Counted from the stretch's first letter, positions 30,850 to 40,327 are shown. The stretch is DNA of 64,000 nt from Alistipes excrementigallinarum (GCA_019112825.1 DXIP01000022.1:1-64000), one strand, 5' to 3'. Notes: a model not told the origin generated them from the sequence alone. Program-made: numbers and translations.

Positions 30850-33806
30850 AACGGCTGGTGGCCATACTGCTGCTTGTCGGCGCCCTCTGCTGCGTGCACC
30901 GCGCCTCGGCCCAGTACTACACGTGGGGCTCGGACCCCGTCGGGCTGAAGTGGAGCACGATGCGCTCGCGCGACGTGCGGGTCATCTATCCCGACACGGC
31001 GGCCAACATCGCCCGCCATACGCTCTTCTACATCCGTACGGTGCAGCCCGACATCTCCTACGGCTTCACCCACGGCCCGATGCGGATTCCCTTTGTCATC
31101 CACCCCGAGAACTTCCAGTCGAACGGACTGGTGATGTACCTCCCCAAGCGCGTCGAGTTCCTCTCCTCGCCGGCCATCGACGGCTACTCGATGCCGTGGC
31201 TCAAGCAGCTCGTGGCCCACGAGTACCGCCACGCCGTGCAGTACAACAACCTCGACCGGGGCGTCATCCGCGCGCTGAGCTACCTGCTCGGGCAGCAGGG
31301 GTCGACCATCGGCCTGCTCTGCATGCCCTTCTGGGCGATGGAGGGCGACGCCGTGATGTCCGAGACGCAGATGTCGTCGTTCGGGCGCGGACTGCAGCCC
31401 TCCTTCACGCTGGCCTACCGCGCCATGGAGCGCGTGGGCGACGGGCGGCGCAACATCGACAAGTGGTTCTGCGGCTCCTACCGCGACTACATACCCGACC
31501 ACTACGAGCTGGGCTACCAGCTCTGCTCCTACGCCTGCGAGCGCTACGGTCCCGAGGTGTGGAACAACGTGGCGCGCTACGGCTCGCGCAACCCCTACGT
31601 CTTCGCCATCACGCGCGTGGCGCTGGGCAAGTACTACGACACGAACGTCTCGCGCCTCTTCCGCGAGACCTTCGACGATTTGCGCCACCACTGGGATTCG
31701 CTTCCCGCGCAGGACGACAGCGCGCAGTCGCTCGTCCGGCTGCCCGAGGGCAACCACACCACCTACCGCTGGCCGCTGCCGCTGGGCGACACGGTCGTGC
31801 TGGCGCTCAAGGAGGATTTCGACCGCCCGGCCCGCTTCGTGCGGGTCGATACCCGTACGGGCGAGGAACGCACGGTCTGCTACGTCGGGTCGGTCTCGAC
31901 GCGTCCGGCCCTTGCGGGCGGGCGGGTCTGGTGGACCGAATACCGGCGCTCGAAGCTCTTCGAGCAGCGGGTCAACTCGCAGCTCTGCTACATGAACCTC
32001 GCCGACGGCCGTCCGCGCACCTTCGCCGGGCGGCGCAACGTGCTCTATCCCACCGGTGCGGGCGACGATGCGCTGGCGTGGGTCGAATACAACCCCGACG
32101 GCCGCTACACGGTGGTGCTCCGCCGCGGGGAGCGCGAGGAGCGCTTCGCCATGGAGGGGCTCACCGAGATTCACGGACTGGCGTGGGATGACCTTACGCG
32201 GGCGCTCTACGTGCTGGTGACCGACGACTCGGGCATGTGGCTCGGACGCATCGGTGCCGGGGGGCTCGAGCCCCTCACGCGCGGAGCCTACATCACGCTG
32301 AGCGACCTGCGGGCCGGCGGCGGCCGCCTCTGGTTCGGCTCCATCCAGTCGGGACGCGACGAGGTCCACTGCTTCGACCTGGAGCGCGGCACCGAGTACC
32401 GCCTCTCGACCTCGAAGTACGGCTCCTTCGAGCCGATGCCCGCCGGCGGCGAGGTGCTGATGACCACCTACGACCGGCTCGGATACCGCCTCACGCGCCA
32501 GGCGGCCGACAGCCTCGCCTGCCGCGTCGAGCCGGCACGGCTGCCGCTCAACCTCGTCAACCCGCCGCGCCGCTCGTGGGGCGTCGTCAACCTCGACACG
32601 GTGCACTTCGTCTATACCGACTCGCTGGCCGCGGAGCCGAAGTTCCGCACCAAGCGCTATCCGAAGCTTCCCAACCTGGTCAACGTCCACAGCTGGATGC
32701 CCGCGGCGTTCGACCCCTTCGAGGTGGCCGACGAGAAGAACATCAGCCTCAATCTGGGCGTGACGCTTGTCTCGCAGAACCTGCTCTCGAACACCGAAGG
32801 CTTCTTCTCCTACGGCTGGAACCGCTCCGAGGGGTCGCTCTTCCGGCTGGGCGTCCGCTACTTCGGGCTGGGCGTGCGCTTCGACCTCGATGCCGCCTAC
32901 GGCGGCAACCAGATGTTCTACGGTCTGGGCGGACAGCGCACGCCCAGCCCCGACAAGTACTACTCGGTGGGGCTCACGGCGACGCTGCCCCTCTACCTCC
33001 AGCGCGGCTACCATACGCGGCAGTTCTCCGTCGCCACGGGGTGGAACTTCTCGAACGGCATGGTGGCCAACGTGGGCAACATCCGCTGGGACGAGGAGAC
33101 GGGCTCCATCACCAATATCGAGCACATCGGCTTCCGCGAGGGGCTCCACAGCCTCTCCTTCTCGGTGGGCTACTCCGACCTCACGCGGCTGGCCCACCGC
33201 GACTTCGTCTCGCCGTGGGGCTATACGGTGAGCGCCGGCTATACGTTCAACCCCTCGGACCGCCACTTCAGCGACCTGCTCTCGGGCTACGTCAAGCTCT
33301 ACACCCCCGGATTCCTGCCCCACAACTCGCTGACGGTGGCCGCCACGTACCAGACCTCGGTCGGCGGCTACAAGTTCCCGTCGGGCTATGCGCCGCTGAG
33401 CTACCGCTCGACGCGCCTCGTGCCGCGCGGCTTCACGTCGGCCGACATCGTCTCGAACGACTACTTTGCCGCGGCCGTCGACTACCAGTTCCCGCTCTGC
33501 TATCCCGAAGGGGGCATCGGTTCGGTGCTCTACTTCAAGCGCATACGGCTCAACGTGGGGGGCGACTACGCGCAGTTCCTCACCACCGAGCCGTGGCGCT
33601 ACCGCGCTGCGCCCCCCGAGGGCGAGGGGCAGATTTACCCCGGTGCCGCGACGCGCCGGCGCATCTGGTCGGTGGGCGGTGACCTGATTTTCGACGTCAA
33701 CCTCTTCCGCATGCCGGCCTCGGCCACCTCGACCGTCAAGCTCTCGTGCTACCGCCCCAGTACGGGCGGCGTGTGGATTACTGCCGCATTGGGGCTTCCC
33801 TTCTGA
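30846..33806 (+). CDS. Predicted envelope metalloprotease-propeller-barrel protein, 986 aa
   Basis: I do not know a characterised member. The GTG start at 30846 gives a signal peptide ending in RASA. Residues 125-129 are HEYRH (HExxH), and about 37 residues later comes WAMEGDAVMSE, which would supply the third zinc ligand (Glu166) as in gluzincins. The middle (about residues 300-560) is a TolB-like WD/propeller repeat region with many YxP-DG and LWFGS strands. The last 350 residues look like an outer-membrane beta-barrel of alternating strands ending in LGLPF with a terminal Phe. It may be a surface or periplasmic protease displayed on a barrel. Confidence 0.7.
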   Translation: MKRLVAILLLVGALCCVHRASAQYYTWGSDPVGLKWSTMRSRDVRVIYPDTAANIARHTLFYIRTVQPDISYGFTHGPMRIPFVIHPENFQSNGLVMYLPKRVEFLSSPAIDGYSMPWLKQLVAHEYRHAVQYNNLDRGVIRALSYLLGQQGSTIGLLCMPFWAMEGDAVMSETQMSSFGRGLQPSFTLAYRAMERVGDGRRNIDKWFCGSYRDYIPDHYELGYQLCSYACERYGPEVWNNVARYGSRNPYVFAITRVALGKYYDTNVSRLFRETFDDLRHHWDSLPAQDDSAQSLVRLPEGNHTTYRWPLPLGDTVVLALKEDFDRPARFVRVDTRTGEERTVCYVGSVSTRPALAGGRVWWTEYRRSKLFEQRVNSQLCYMNLADGRPRTFAGRRNVLYPTGAGDDALAWVEYNPDGRYTVVLRRGEREERFAMEGLTEIHGLAWDDLTRALYVLVTDDSGMWLGRIGAGGLEPLTRGAYITLSDLRAGGGRLWFGSIQSGRDEVHCFDLERGTEYRLSTSKYGSFEPMPAGGEVLMTTYDRLGYRLTRQAADSLACRVEPARLPLNLVNPPRRSWGVVNLDTVHFVYTDSLAAEPKFRTKRYPKLPNLVNVHSWMPAAFDPFEVADEKNISLNLGVTLVSQNLLSNTEGFFSYGWNRSEGSLFRLGVRYFGLGVRFDLDAAYGGNQMFYGLGGQRTPSPDKYYSVGLTATLPLYLQRGYHTRQFSVATGWNFSNGMVANVGNIRWDEETGSITNIEHIGFREGLHSLSFSVGYSDLTRLAHRDFVSPWGYTVSAGYTFNPSDRHFSDLLSGYVKLYTPGFLPHNSLTVAATYQTSVGGYKFPSGYAPLSYRSTRLVPRGFTSADIVSNDYFAAAVDYQFPLCYPEGGIGSVLYFKRIRLNVGGDYAQFLTTEPWRYRAAPPEGEGQIYPGAATRRRIWSVGGDLIFDVNLFRMPASATSTVKLSCYRPSTGGVWITAALGLPF

Positions 33807-33816
33807 GAAAAATTCG

Positions 33817-33824
33817 TACCTTTA
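33817..33824 (+). promoter_or_regulatory. Possible promoter -7 element for the PBP1A gene
   Basis: TACCTTTA differs from TAnnTTTG only at the last base. It lies 18 bases before the ATG and 11 bases after the preceding stop. Confidence 0.4.
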
Positions 33825-33841
33825 CCGCAAAATTCGGTCCC

Positions 33842-36277
33842 ATGACACAAAACAATAAGGCGGGAGCCCGCTCCCGGTTTATCAAGGCTTCACCCCGGCT
33901 CATCCGCTGGCTCTGGATTATTGCCTTCGCACCCGTGGCGCTGCTGGTCTTCCTGCTGCTGCTGACGGCGACGGGCCTCTTCGGACGGCTGCCGTCGTTC
34001 GAGGAGCTGGAGAACCCCAAGAGCAACCTGGCGACGGAAATCTACTCCGAAGACGGCAAGGTGCTCGGCACCTTCTTCGTCCAGAACCGCTCCTACGTCC
34101 AGTACGACGAGCTCTATCCGGCCGACTCGACGCTCCACATCCGGCTGGGCGGCCATGAGGTGCCCCCCGTCGTGGCGGCGCTCATCGCCACCGAGGACGC
34201 CCGCTTCCGCAGCCACTCGGGCATCGACATCCCCTCGCTGGCCCGCGTGGCGGTGAAGACCGTGCTGCTGCAGAACACCTCGCAGGGCGGCGGCTCGACC
34301 ATCACGCAGCAGCTGGCCAAGAACCTCTTCCCGCGCGACACGGCGCGCCACCGCGGCAAAATCGCCCGCACGTCGAAGCTCGTCGTCTCGAAGCTCAAGG
34401 AGTGGATTACGGCCCTCAAGCTCGAATACAACTACACGAAGGAGGAGATTGCCGCCATGTACCTCAATACGGTGGCCTACGGCTCGAACGCCTACGGCAT
34501 CAAGTCGGCGGCCCACACCTTCTTCAACAAGGAGCCCCACGAGCTGAACGTGCAGGAGGCCGCCGTGCTGGTGGGGGTGGTCAACGCCCCGACGCGCTAC
34601 TCGCCGGTGCGCAACCCCGAGAGCGCTCTGGCGCGCCGCAACCTGGTCCTCACGCGCATGCAGCAGGCCGGGGCGCTGACGCGCGCCCAGGCCGATTCGC
34701 TCTCGGCGCTGCCCATCGTGCTCAACTACAAGCCCGTCTCGCACAACGAGGGGGCCGCGACCTACTTCCGCGAGATGCTTCGTCTGGTGATGAACGCCGA
34801 GCCGCCCCGCCGCAACCAGTTCTACAACGAGTGGGACTACGAGGTGGCCCGCAAGGAGTATGAGCAGAACCCCATCTACGGCTGGTGCCTGAAGAACCTC
34901 AAGGCCGACGGCACGCCCTACAACATCTACCGCGACGGTCTGAAAATCTATACCACCATCAACTCCGTCATGCAGGCCTACGCCGAGCAGGCCGTGCAGC
35001 GGCAGATGGAGCGGGAAATTCAGCCCAAGATGGATGCGCAGTACCGCCGCACGAAGGTGCTCTTCGTCGATGCCGACCGCGAGGAGCGCGAGCGCATCAT
35101 GCGCCAGGCCATACGCTACTCGGACCGCTACCGCGAGATGCGCGACGCCGGGGTGAGCGAGCGCGAGGTGCTGGCCAGCTTCGACAAGCCCTGCGCGATG
35201 AAGGTCTTCACCTACAAGGGCGACCGCGACACGGTGATGACGCCGCGCGATTCGATTCTCCACCACAAGCGCATCATGCGTGCCGCCTTCGTGGCCGTCG
35301 AGCCGCGCACGGGCTTCATCAAGGCCTATGTGGGCGGCCCCAACTTCCGCTACTTCAAGTACGACATGGCCAAGCAGGGCAAGCGGCAGATTGGCTCGAC
35401 CATCAAGCCCTTCGTCTACACCTTCGCCATCGACCACCTGGGGCTGAGCCCCTGCACGCCGGTGCCCAACCTTCCGGTGACCATCGAGACGGCCAACGGC
35501 ACGGCCTGGTCGCCCAAGGAGGCGGGCCGCGTCGAGCAGCTGGGCGAGATGCACCCGCTGAGCTGGGGTCTGGCCCACAGCCGCAACAACTACTCGGCCT
35601 GGATTATGAAGCAGGCCAAGCAGCCGGCCGCCGTCGCCGACTTCATCCACAACATGGGCATCCGCAGCTACATCGACCCCGTGCCGGCGCTCTGCCTCGG
35701 CCCCTCGGAGTCGAACGTCTACGAACTGACGAGCGCCTTTGCCACCTTTGCCAACGAGGGCGTCCATACGGACCCGATTTTCGTCACGCGCATCGAGGAC
35801 CGGCAGGGCAACCTCATCGCCAGCTTCATCCCCCAGTCGCAGGATGCCATCAGCGAGCGTACGGCCTATACGATGCTGACGATGCTCCAGGGGGTGGTCA
35901 ACGGCGGTACGGCTGGGCGTCTGAAGTGGCAGTTCGGCCTCGACGGTGTCGAGCTGGGTGGCAAGACCGGTACCTCGAACAAGAACCGCGACGCGTGGTT
36001 CGTCTGCGTGGCTCCGAAGATTGTGGCCGGAGCGTGGGTAGGCGGCGAGGACCAGTCGGTGCACCTGCTGGCGCGCGGTGAGGGCAGCGTAGTGGCGCTG
36101 CCCATCGTGGGCGACTTCCTCAAGCGGGTCTACGACGACCCGCGGCTGGGCATCAACCGCACGGACCGCTTCGTGCGTCCGGCCATGATGCCCCACTACG
36201 ACTGCGACGAGGAGCTCACCTCTTCGTCGGGCGGCGAGCCCGGCGACGAGGAGGAGGACGAGATGTTCTTCAACTGA
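33842..36277 (+). CDS. Penicillin-binding protein 1A, 811 aa
   Basis: Bifunctional murein polymerase: glycosyltransferase plus transpeptidase, anchored in the inner membrane. The transmembrane helix is at about residues 22-42. The GT51 domain has the catalytic Glu118 in ATEDARFRSHSGID and then GGGSTITQQLAKNLFPRDTA. The transpeptidase domain has the SxxK box (GSTIKPF), SxN (SRNN) and KTGTS motifs. The start at 33842 (MTQNNKAGARSR) is chosen over open frame upstream. Full length for the class. It is the terminal gene of this rightward stretch; asd follows 150 bases later. Confidence 0.96.
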   Translation: MTQNNKAGARSRFIKASPRLIRWLWIIAFAPVALLVFLLLLTATGLFGRLPSFEELENPKSNLATEIYSEDGKVLGTFFVQNRSYVQYDELYPADSTLHIRLGGHEVPPVVAALIATEDARFRSHSGIDIPSLARVAVKTVLLQNTSQGGGSTITQQLAKNLFPRDTARHRGKIARTSKLVVSKLKEWITALKLEYNYTKEEIAAMYLNTVAYGSNAYGIKSAAHTFFNKEPHELNVQEAAVLVGVVNAPTRYSPVRNPESALARRNLVLTRMQQAGALTRAQADSLSALPIVLNYKPVSHNEGAATYFREMLRLVMNAEPPRRNQFYNEWDYEVARKEYEQNPIYGWCLKNLKADGTPYNIYRDGLKIYTTINSVMQAYAEQAVQRQMEREIQPKMDAQYRRTKVLFVDADREERERIMRQAIRYSDRYREMRDAGVSEREVLASFDKPCAMKVFTYKGDRDTVMTPRDSILHHKRIMRAAFVAVEPRTGFIKAYVGGPNFRYFKYDMAKQGKRQIGSTIKPFVYTFAIDHLGLSPCTPVPNLPVTIETANGTAWSPKEAGRVEQLGEMHPLSWGLAHSRNNYSAWIMKQAKQPAAVADFIHNMGIRSYIDPVPALCLGPSESNVYELTSAFATFANEGVHTDPIFVTRIEDRQGNLIASFIPQSQDAISERTAYTMLTMLQGVVNGGTAGRLKWQFGLDGVELGGKTGTSNKNRDAWFVCVAPKIVAGAWVGGEDQSVHLLARGEGSVVALPIVGDFLKRVYDDPRLGINRTDRFVRPAMMPHYDCDEELTSSSGGEPGDEEEDEMFFN

Positions 36278-36426
36278 CCCCGGGGCCGCAGGTCGGGGGG
36301 GCCGGAGGGGACGCACACCGAGGGCCGGAGAGGGTCGGAGCTGCCGCCCGGCACCGCATCGTACCGCGTCGAATCTGTTGGCGCGACAAATTGGAAACAA
36401 CGAAGGTTTTAATATAAAGGTTGGTT

Positions 36427-37419
36427 ATGAAAATTGCTATTGTGGGGGCCAGCGGCGCCGTTGGCCAGGAGTTCCTCCGGATTCTCGAGGAGCGCGAACT
36501 TCCCATCGACGAGCTGCTTCTGTTCGGCTCGCAGCGCAGCGCGGGGCGGAGCTACCGCTTCCGGGGTCGCGACCTTACGGTGCGGCTGCTGCAGCACAAC
36601 GACGATTTTCGGGGTGTGGACTTCGCCCTCACCTCGGCCGGGGCCGGCACCTCGCGTGAATTTGCCGAGACCATTACGCGCTACGGTGCGGTGATGATTG
36701 ACAACTCGAGCGCCTTCCGCATGGATGCGGACGTGCCGCTGGTGGTTCCCGAGGTGAACCCCGAGGATGCGAAGAATGCGCCGCGGCGGATTATCGCCAA
36801 TCCCAACTGCACGACCATCCAGATGGTCGTGGCGCTGAATGCCATCGAGCGCCTGTCGCACATCCGCCGCGTCCACGTCTCGACCTATCAGTCGGCCAGC
36901 GGTGCGGGTGCCGCCGCCATGGACGAGCTGGTGGCGCAGTATGCCGACCTGGGGGCCGGCCGCGAGCCGCATGTCGAGAAGTTCGCCTTCCAGCTCGCCT
37001 ATAACGTGATTCCCCACATCGATGTCTTCACCGAGAACGACTACACGAAGGAGGAGATGAAGATGTTCAACGAGACGCGCAAAATCATGCACTCCGACGT
37101 GCGGGTGTCGGCCACCTGCGTGCGTGTGCCCGTGATGCGGGCCCATTCGGAGAGCATCTGGCTCGAGACCGAGCGTCCCGTCTCGGTCGAGGAGGCGCGC
37201 CGGGCCTTTGCCGAGGCTCCGGGCGTGGTGCTGATGGACAACCCCTCGGAGAAGGTCTATCCCATGCCGCTCTTCATCGCGGGCAAGGACCCCGTCTACG
37301 TGGGCCGCATCCGCAAGGACCTCACCTGCGACAACGGTCTGACCTTCTGGTGCGTGAGCGACCAAATCCGCAAGGGCGCGGCGCTCAATGCCGTCCAGAT
37401 TCTCGAGACGCTGATTTAA
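36427..37419 (+). CDS. asd: Aspartate-semialdehyde dehydrogenase, 330 aa
   Basis: Reduces aspartyl phosphate to aspartate semialdehyde, the branch point to lysine, threonine and methionine. MKIAIVGASGAVGQEFLRIL carries the NADP-binding glycine loop. The catalytic Cys is in NPNCTTIQMV. Active-site features QSASGAG and the C-terminal RKDLTCDNGLTFWCVSDQIR are present. Start at 36427 (ATG) rather than the in-frame TTG two codons before. Single gene. Confidence 0.97.
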   Translation: MKIAIVGASGAVGQEFLRILEERELPIDELLLFGSQRSAGRSYRFRGRDLTVRLLQHNDDFRGVDFALTSAGAGTSREFAETITRYGAVMIDNSSAFRMDADVPLVVPEVNPEDAKNAPRRIIANPNCTTIQMVVALNAIERLSHIRRVHVSTYQSASGAGAAAMDELVAQYADLGAGREPHVEKFAFQLAYNVIPHIDVFTENDYTKEEMKMFNETRKIMHSDVRVSATCVRVPVMRAHSESIWLETERPVSVEEARRAFAEAPGVVLMDNPSEKVYPMPLFIAGKDPVYVGRIRKDLTCDNGLTFWCVSDQIRKGAALNAVQILETLI

Positions 37420-37625
37420 CGTGGCCGGCGGCGGCCGATGCCGCGGCAAACGATACAAAGCGGGCTCCCGGATTGCCGGGGACCTGTTCTGTTTTTGGAA
37501 CAGTGAAGCGGCGGCGGACAAGACCGGATGCCCGGGTTCGGTATGCCGTTCGGCGGAAGGGTGTCCGTGCCGGCGCTTGCGGCCGGGGCCCGGCGGCCGG
37601 GAAGGGGGGGGTGAAGACGGTGCAT
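37420..37625. other. Spacer between asd and tnaA
   Basis: About 200 bases of GC-rich sequence without a recognisable gene, ending in the minus-strand terminator of tnaA. Confidence 0.5.
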
Positions 37626-37656
37626 GAAAAAGGTCCGGCCGCAGTGGCCGGACCTT
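37626..37656 (-). terminator. Terminator of tnaA
   Basis: A perfect 11-bp stem (AAGGTCCGGCC with GGCCGGACCTT) is followed on the minus strand by TTTTTCATG, about 60 bases after the tnaA stop. Confidence 0.85.
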
Positions 37657-37718
37657 GTCGGTTTTCAGAGGTTTTTCGGACCCGACCCCGGATTTGCCGG
37701 GGCGGAGCCGCGGAGGCG

Positions 37719-39095
37719 TCAGATTTTCTCCAGCTCCACGGTGAAGTGGCGCAGGATGGGGGCCTCGAAGGTGATGCGGTAGCCCGTCGTAATCGACTCG
37801 CGGCGCTCGTAGATGTTGCGGCAGGCGGCGGCAATCACGCGGATGTGGTTGTCCGTGTAGACGCGGCGCGGGATGGCCAGACGCAGCAGCTCGAGGGCCG
37901 GGTAGCGGTTCTCGTGGGTCTCGGGGTCGCGGTCGGCCAGAATCGAGCCGATTTCCACGCCGCGGATGCCCGCCTCGACGTAGAGCTCTATGGCCAGCGT
38001 CTGGGCGATGAACTGCTCCTTGGGCAGGTGCGTCAGAATCTTTTTGGCGTCGAGGAAGATGGCGTGGCCGCCGGCCGGACGCTGGTAGGGCACGCCGTAT
38101 TCGTCGAGCAGGTCGCCCAGCAGCTTCACCTGGCGGATGCGGGCGTCGAGCTGCTCGAATTCGGTATTCTTGTCCAGACCCACCGCCAGTGCGTCCATGT
38201 CGCGGCCCGACATGCCGCCGTAGGTGACATAGCCCTCGAACATGATGTTGTACATCATCGCCGAGCGGAAGAGCTCCTCGGAGCGCATCGCCACGAAACC
38301 GCCCATGTTGACCACGCCGTCCTTCTTGGCCGAGATGGTCATGATGTCGGCGTAGGTGTAGATTTCACGCACAATCTCCTTGATGCTCTTGTCGGCGTAG
38401 CCCTCCTCGCGCGTCTTGATGAAGTAGGCGTTCTCGGCGAAGCGGGCCGAGTCGATGAGCAGGGGCACCCCGTAGCGGCGGCACACCTCGGCCGTCCCGC
38501 GGATGTTGCGCATCGATACGGGCTGTCCGCCGGCCGTGTTGTTGGTGATGGTCAGCACCACGCAGGGAACCTTCTCGCGGGGGTTCTCCTTGAGAATCTT
38601 CTCCAGCTTGGCGGTATCCATCTCGCCCTTGAAGGGGATTTCAAGCTGCGTGTCGGCCGCCGCGTCGATGGTGCAGTCCACGGCGTGGCACTTGCGGAAC
38701 TCGATGTGGCCCTTCGTGGTGTCGAAGTGCGAGTTGCCCGGCACGATGTCGCCCGCCTTGAGCAGCGCCGAGAAGATGACGTTCTCGGCTGCGCGGCCCT
38801 GGTGCGTCGGCAGGAAGTAGGGCATGCCGAAGATGCGCTCGATGGTCTCCTTGAGCCGGAAGTAGGAGGTGGCTCCCGCATAGCTCTCGTCGCCGGTCAT
38901 CATGGCGGCCCACTGGCGGTCGCTCATCGAGCCGGTGCCCGAGTCGGTCAGCAGGTCGATGGTCACCTGGTCGGCGCGCAGCTTGAAGAGGTTGTAGTGC
39001 GCCTCGCGAATCCAGGTTTCGCGCTCCTCGCGCGTGGAGGTGCGGATGGCCTCGGTCATCTTGATTTTGTAAGGCTCGGCATAGGGTAGTTTCAT
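37719..39095 (-). CDS. tnaA: Tryptophanase, 458 aa
   Basis: PLP-dependent beta-eliminating lyase that splits tryptophan into indole, pyruvate and ammonia. THQGRAAENVIFS, SARFAENAYFIKTREE and the PLP lysine in TISAKKDGVVNMGG match the family. Tyrosine phenol-lyase has an Arg (ME-R-G) where this protein has Ile in GVEIGSILADRDP; tryptophanase has Ile there, which supports tryptophanase. Full length. No tnaB permease or tnaC-like leader peptide is visible; the leader is about 45 nt. The promoter is at 39141-39148. Confidence 0.9.
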   Translation of the reverse strand: MKLPYAEPYKIKMTEAIRTSTREERETWIREAHYNLFKLRADQVTIDLLTDSGTGSMSDRQWAAMMTGDESYAGATSYFRLKETIERIFGMPYFLPTHQGRAAENVIFSALLKAGDIVPGNSHFDTTKGHIEFRKCHAVDCTIDAAADTQLEIPFKGEMDTAKLEKILKENPREKVPCVVLTITNNTAGGQPVSMRNIRGTAEVCRRYGVPLLIDSARFAENAYFIKTREEGYADKSIKEIVREIYTYADIMTISAKKDGVVNMGGFVAMRSEELFRSAMMYNIMFEGYVTYGGMSGRDMDALAVGLDKNTEFEQLDARIRQVKLLGDLLDEYGVPYQRPAGGHAIFLDAKKILTHLPKEQFIAQTLAIELYVEAGIRGVEIGSILADRDPETHENRYPALELLRLAIPRRVYTDNHIRVIAAACRNIYERRESITTGYRITFEAPILRHFTVELEKI

Positions 39096-39140
39096 AATGA
39101 AAAATGGGTTTTAAGGTTACGGTTTGTTGGCTTTTCCTTC

Positions 39141-39148
39141 AAAAATAG
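39141..39148 (-). promoter_or_regulatory. Promoter -7 element for tnaA
   Basis: Minus-strand TATTTTTG matches TAnnTTTG, 46 bases before the ATG. Confidence 0.5.
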
Positions 39149-39287
39149 GAAAAATTTTCGACAAACACGCCGCCGGCATCCTATTTGTTCGCAAAAAGAG
39201 GCTTTCCGTTCCGCATGTGCCGAATTGCCGGCCGTCAGCGGAGCGGAGTTCACGGATAATTGACCAAACCAAAAACGGAATAACACC

Positions 39288-39893
39288 ATGACGAACGATG
39301 CAATGAAGAGCTCCCGCTTCAAGGTTGAGGAGCTGCCCTACGGCTACGATGCGCTGATGCCGCAGATTTCCGAGGAGACGATGCGCTACCACCACGACCG
39401 CCACTATGCGACCTACGTTGCCAAACTCAACGAACTGTCGCTCGACACCCCCTTTGCCGGCCAGCCGCTCGAGGATGTGGTCCGCTCGGCCGACGGTCCC
39501 CTCTTCAACAACGCCGCCCAGGCGTGGAACCACGCCTTCCTCTTCCGTTCGCTCTCGCCCGCGCCTCAGACGGCGCCCGACGGGGCGCTGCTTGCAGCCG
39601 TGGAGCGCGACTTCGGCTCGTTCGAGGCGCTCCGCACGCGGATGATTGACACGGCCGTCGGCCTCTTCGGCTCGGGGTGGTGTTGGCTGTCGAAGGACTC
39701 CTCGGGCCGCCTGCGGGTCGAGGCGCGCGCCAATGCGGGCAATCCGCTCTGCGACGGGCTGGTGCCGCTGCTCTGCATCGACGTCTGGGAGCACGCCTAT
39801 TATATCGATTACCGCAACCGCCGCGCCGATGCCGTCAAGGCCCTCTGGGAGCGCATCGACTGGCGCACCGTCGGCGAGCGCTACGGGCGGTAG
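39288..39893 (+). CDS. Superoxide dismutase (Fe/Mn), 201 aa
   Basis: Dismutates superoxide in the cytoplasm. The metal ligands are visible in order: His in HHDRHYATYV, His in QAWNHAFLF, Asp in LLCIDVWEHAYYIDY and the His of the same motif. A GWCWLSKD segment follows the FGS-W region. The start at 39288 gives a few extra residues before MKSSRFKVEELPYGYDALMP; the second Met (39303) is also possible. Metal preference cannot be decided reliably from sequence. Confidence 0.95.
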   Translation: MTNDAMKSSRFKVEELPYGYDALMPQISEETMRYHHDRHYATYVAKLNELSLDTPFAGQPLEDVVRSADGPLFNNAAQAWNHAFLFRSLSPAPQTAPDGALLAAVERDFGSFEALRTRMIDTAVGLFGSGWCWLSKDSSGRLRVEARANAGNPLCDGLVPLLCIDVWEHAYYIDYRNRRADAVKALWERIDWRTVGERYGR

Positions 39894-39992
39894 CGCCGTG
39901 GAGCGGGGCACTGCGGAGAGGCGTCCCGGCGGGCGGCGCTGCGGCTATGCGCGTCCGGACGGGCAGTGCGGCGATACGCGGTGGTGCGGCGG

Positions 39993-40024
39993 TGTGAAGG
40001 TGTGAAGGTGTGAAGGTGTGAAGG
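39993..40024. repeat. 8-bp tandem repeat, four perfect copies
   Basis: TGTGAAGG is repeated four times without change. The unit length is not a multiple of 3 and no frame uses it. Confidence 0.9.
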
Positions 40025-40095
40025 TGCGGTGGTCCAGCTGGGTGAGCGGTTCTGCTCCGTCGGGCCTCGGGTCCACGACGCCCGGCATGGCCCGT

Positions 40096-40137
40096 CCGCT
40101 GTCCGTTGTCCGCTGTCCGTTGTCCGCTGTCCGTTGT
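40096..40137. repeat. 14-bp tandem repeat, three perfect copies
   Basis: CCGCTGTCCGTTGT is repeated three times without change, itself made of two similar 7-mers. Confidence 0.9.
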
Positions 40138-40269
40138 CTCGTCTGTTTCCGGCGGACCCTCCCGCCGGCCTTCCCGGCTTGGTCCGCCCCCCCCTCCTTT
40201 GCCCTGCCTTTTGCGCTCTGCCTCTTGTGCGTCCGCCGGCTGCAGCCTCCGCCCCTGCCGCGCGGGCAT

Positions 40270-40303
40270 AAAAAATCCGGAGACCCCGCTCGGGGCCTCC
40301 GGA
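40270..40303 (-). terminator. Terminator of fba
   Basis: TCCGGAGGCCCCG pairs with CGGGGTCTCCGGA (one mismatch) and is followed on the minus strand by six T residues, 25 bases after the stop. Confidence 0.88.
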
Positions 40304-40327
40304 AATTGTTTGCGAAGCGCGCTTCGA

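Larger units (their letters stand above)
39894..40269. other. Spacer with 8-bp and 14-bp tandem repeats
   Basis: About 375 bases without a gene, between convergent sod and fba. It contains TGTGAAGG x4 (39993-40024) and CCGCTGTCCGTTGT x3 (40096-40137), then C-rich sequence. Confidence 0.65.

Noticed and set aside
30558..33323. A 921-codon antisense frame over the SUI1 and metalloprotease genes
   Set aside because: Same reason. The + strand has signal peptide, HExxH and barrel features, the minus strand has none.
33890..36400. An 836-codon antisense frame over PBP1A
   Set aside because: PBP1A has all catalytic motifs on the + strand; the complement has no recognisable feature.
39096..39140. 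tnaC-like leader peptide before tnaA
   Set aside because: The 45-nt leader has no start codon followed by a frame with a tryptophan codon.
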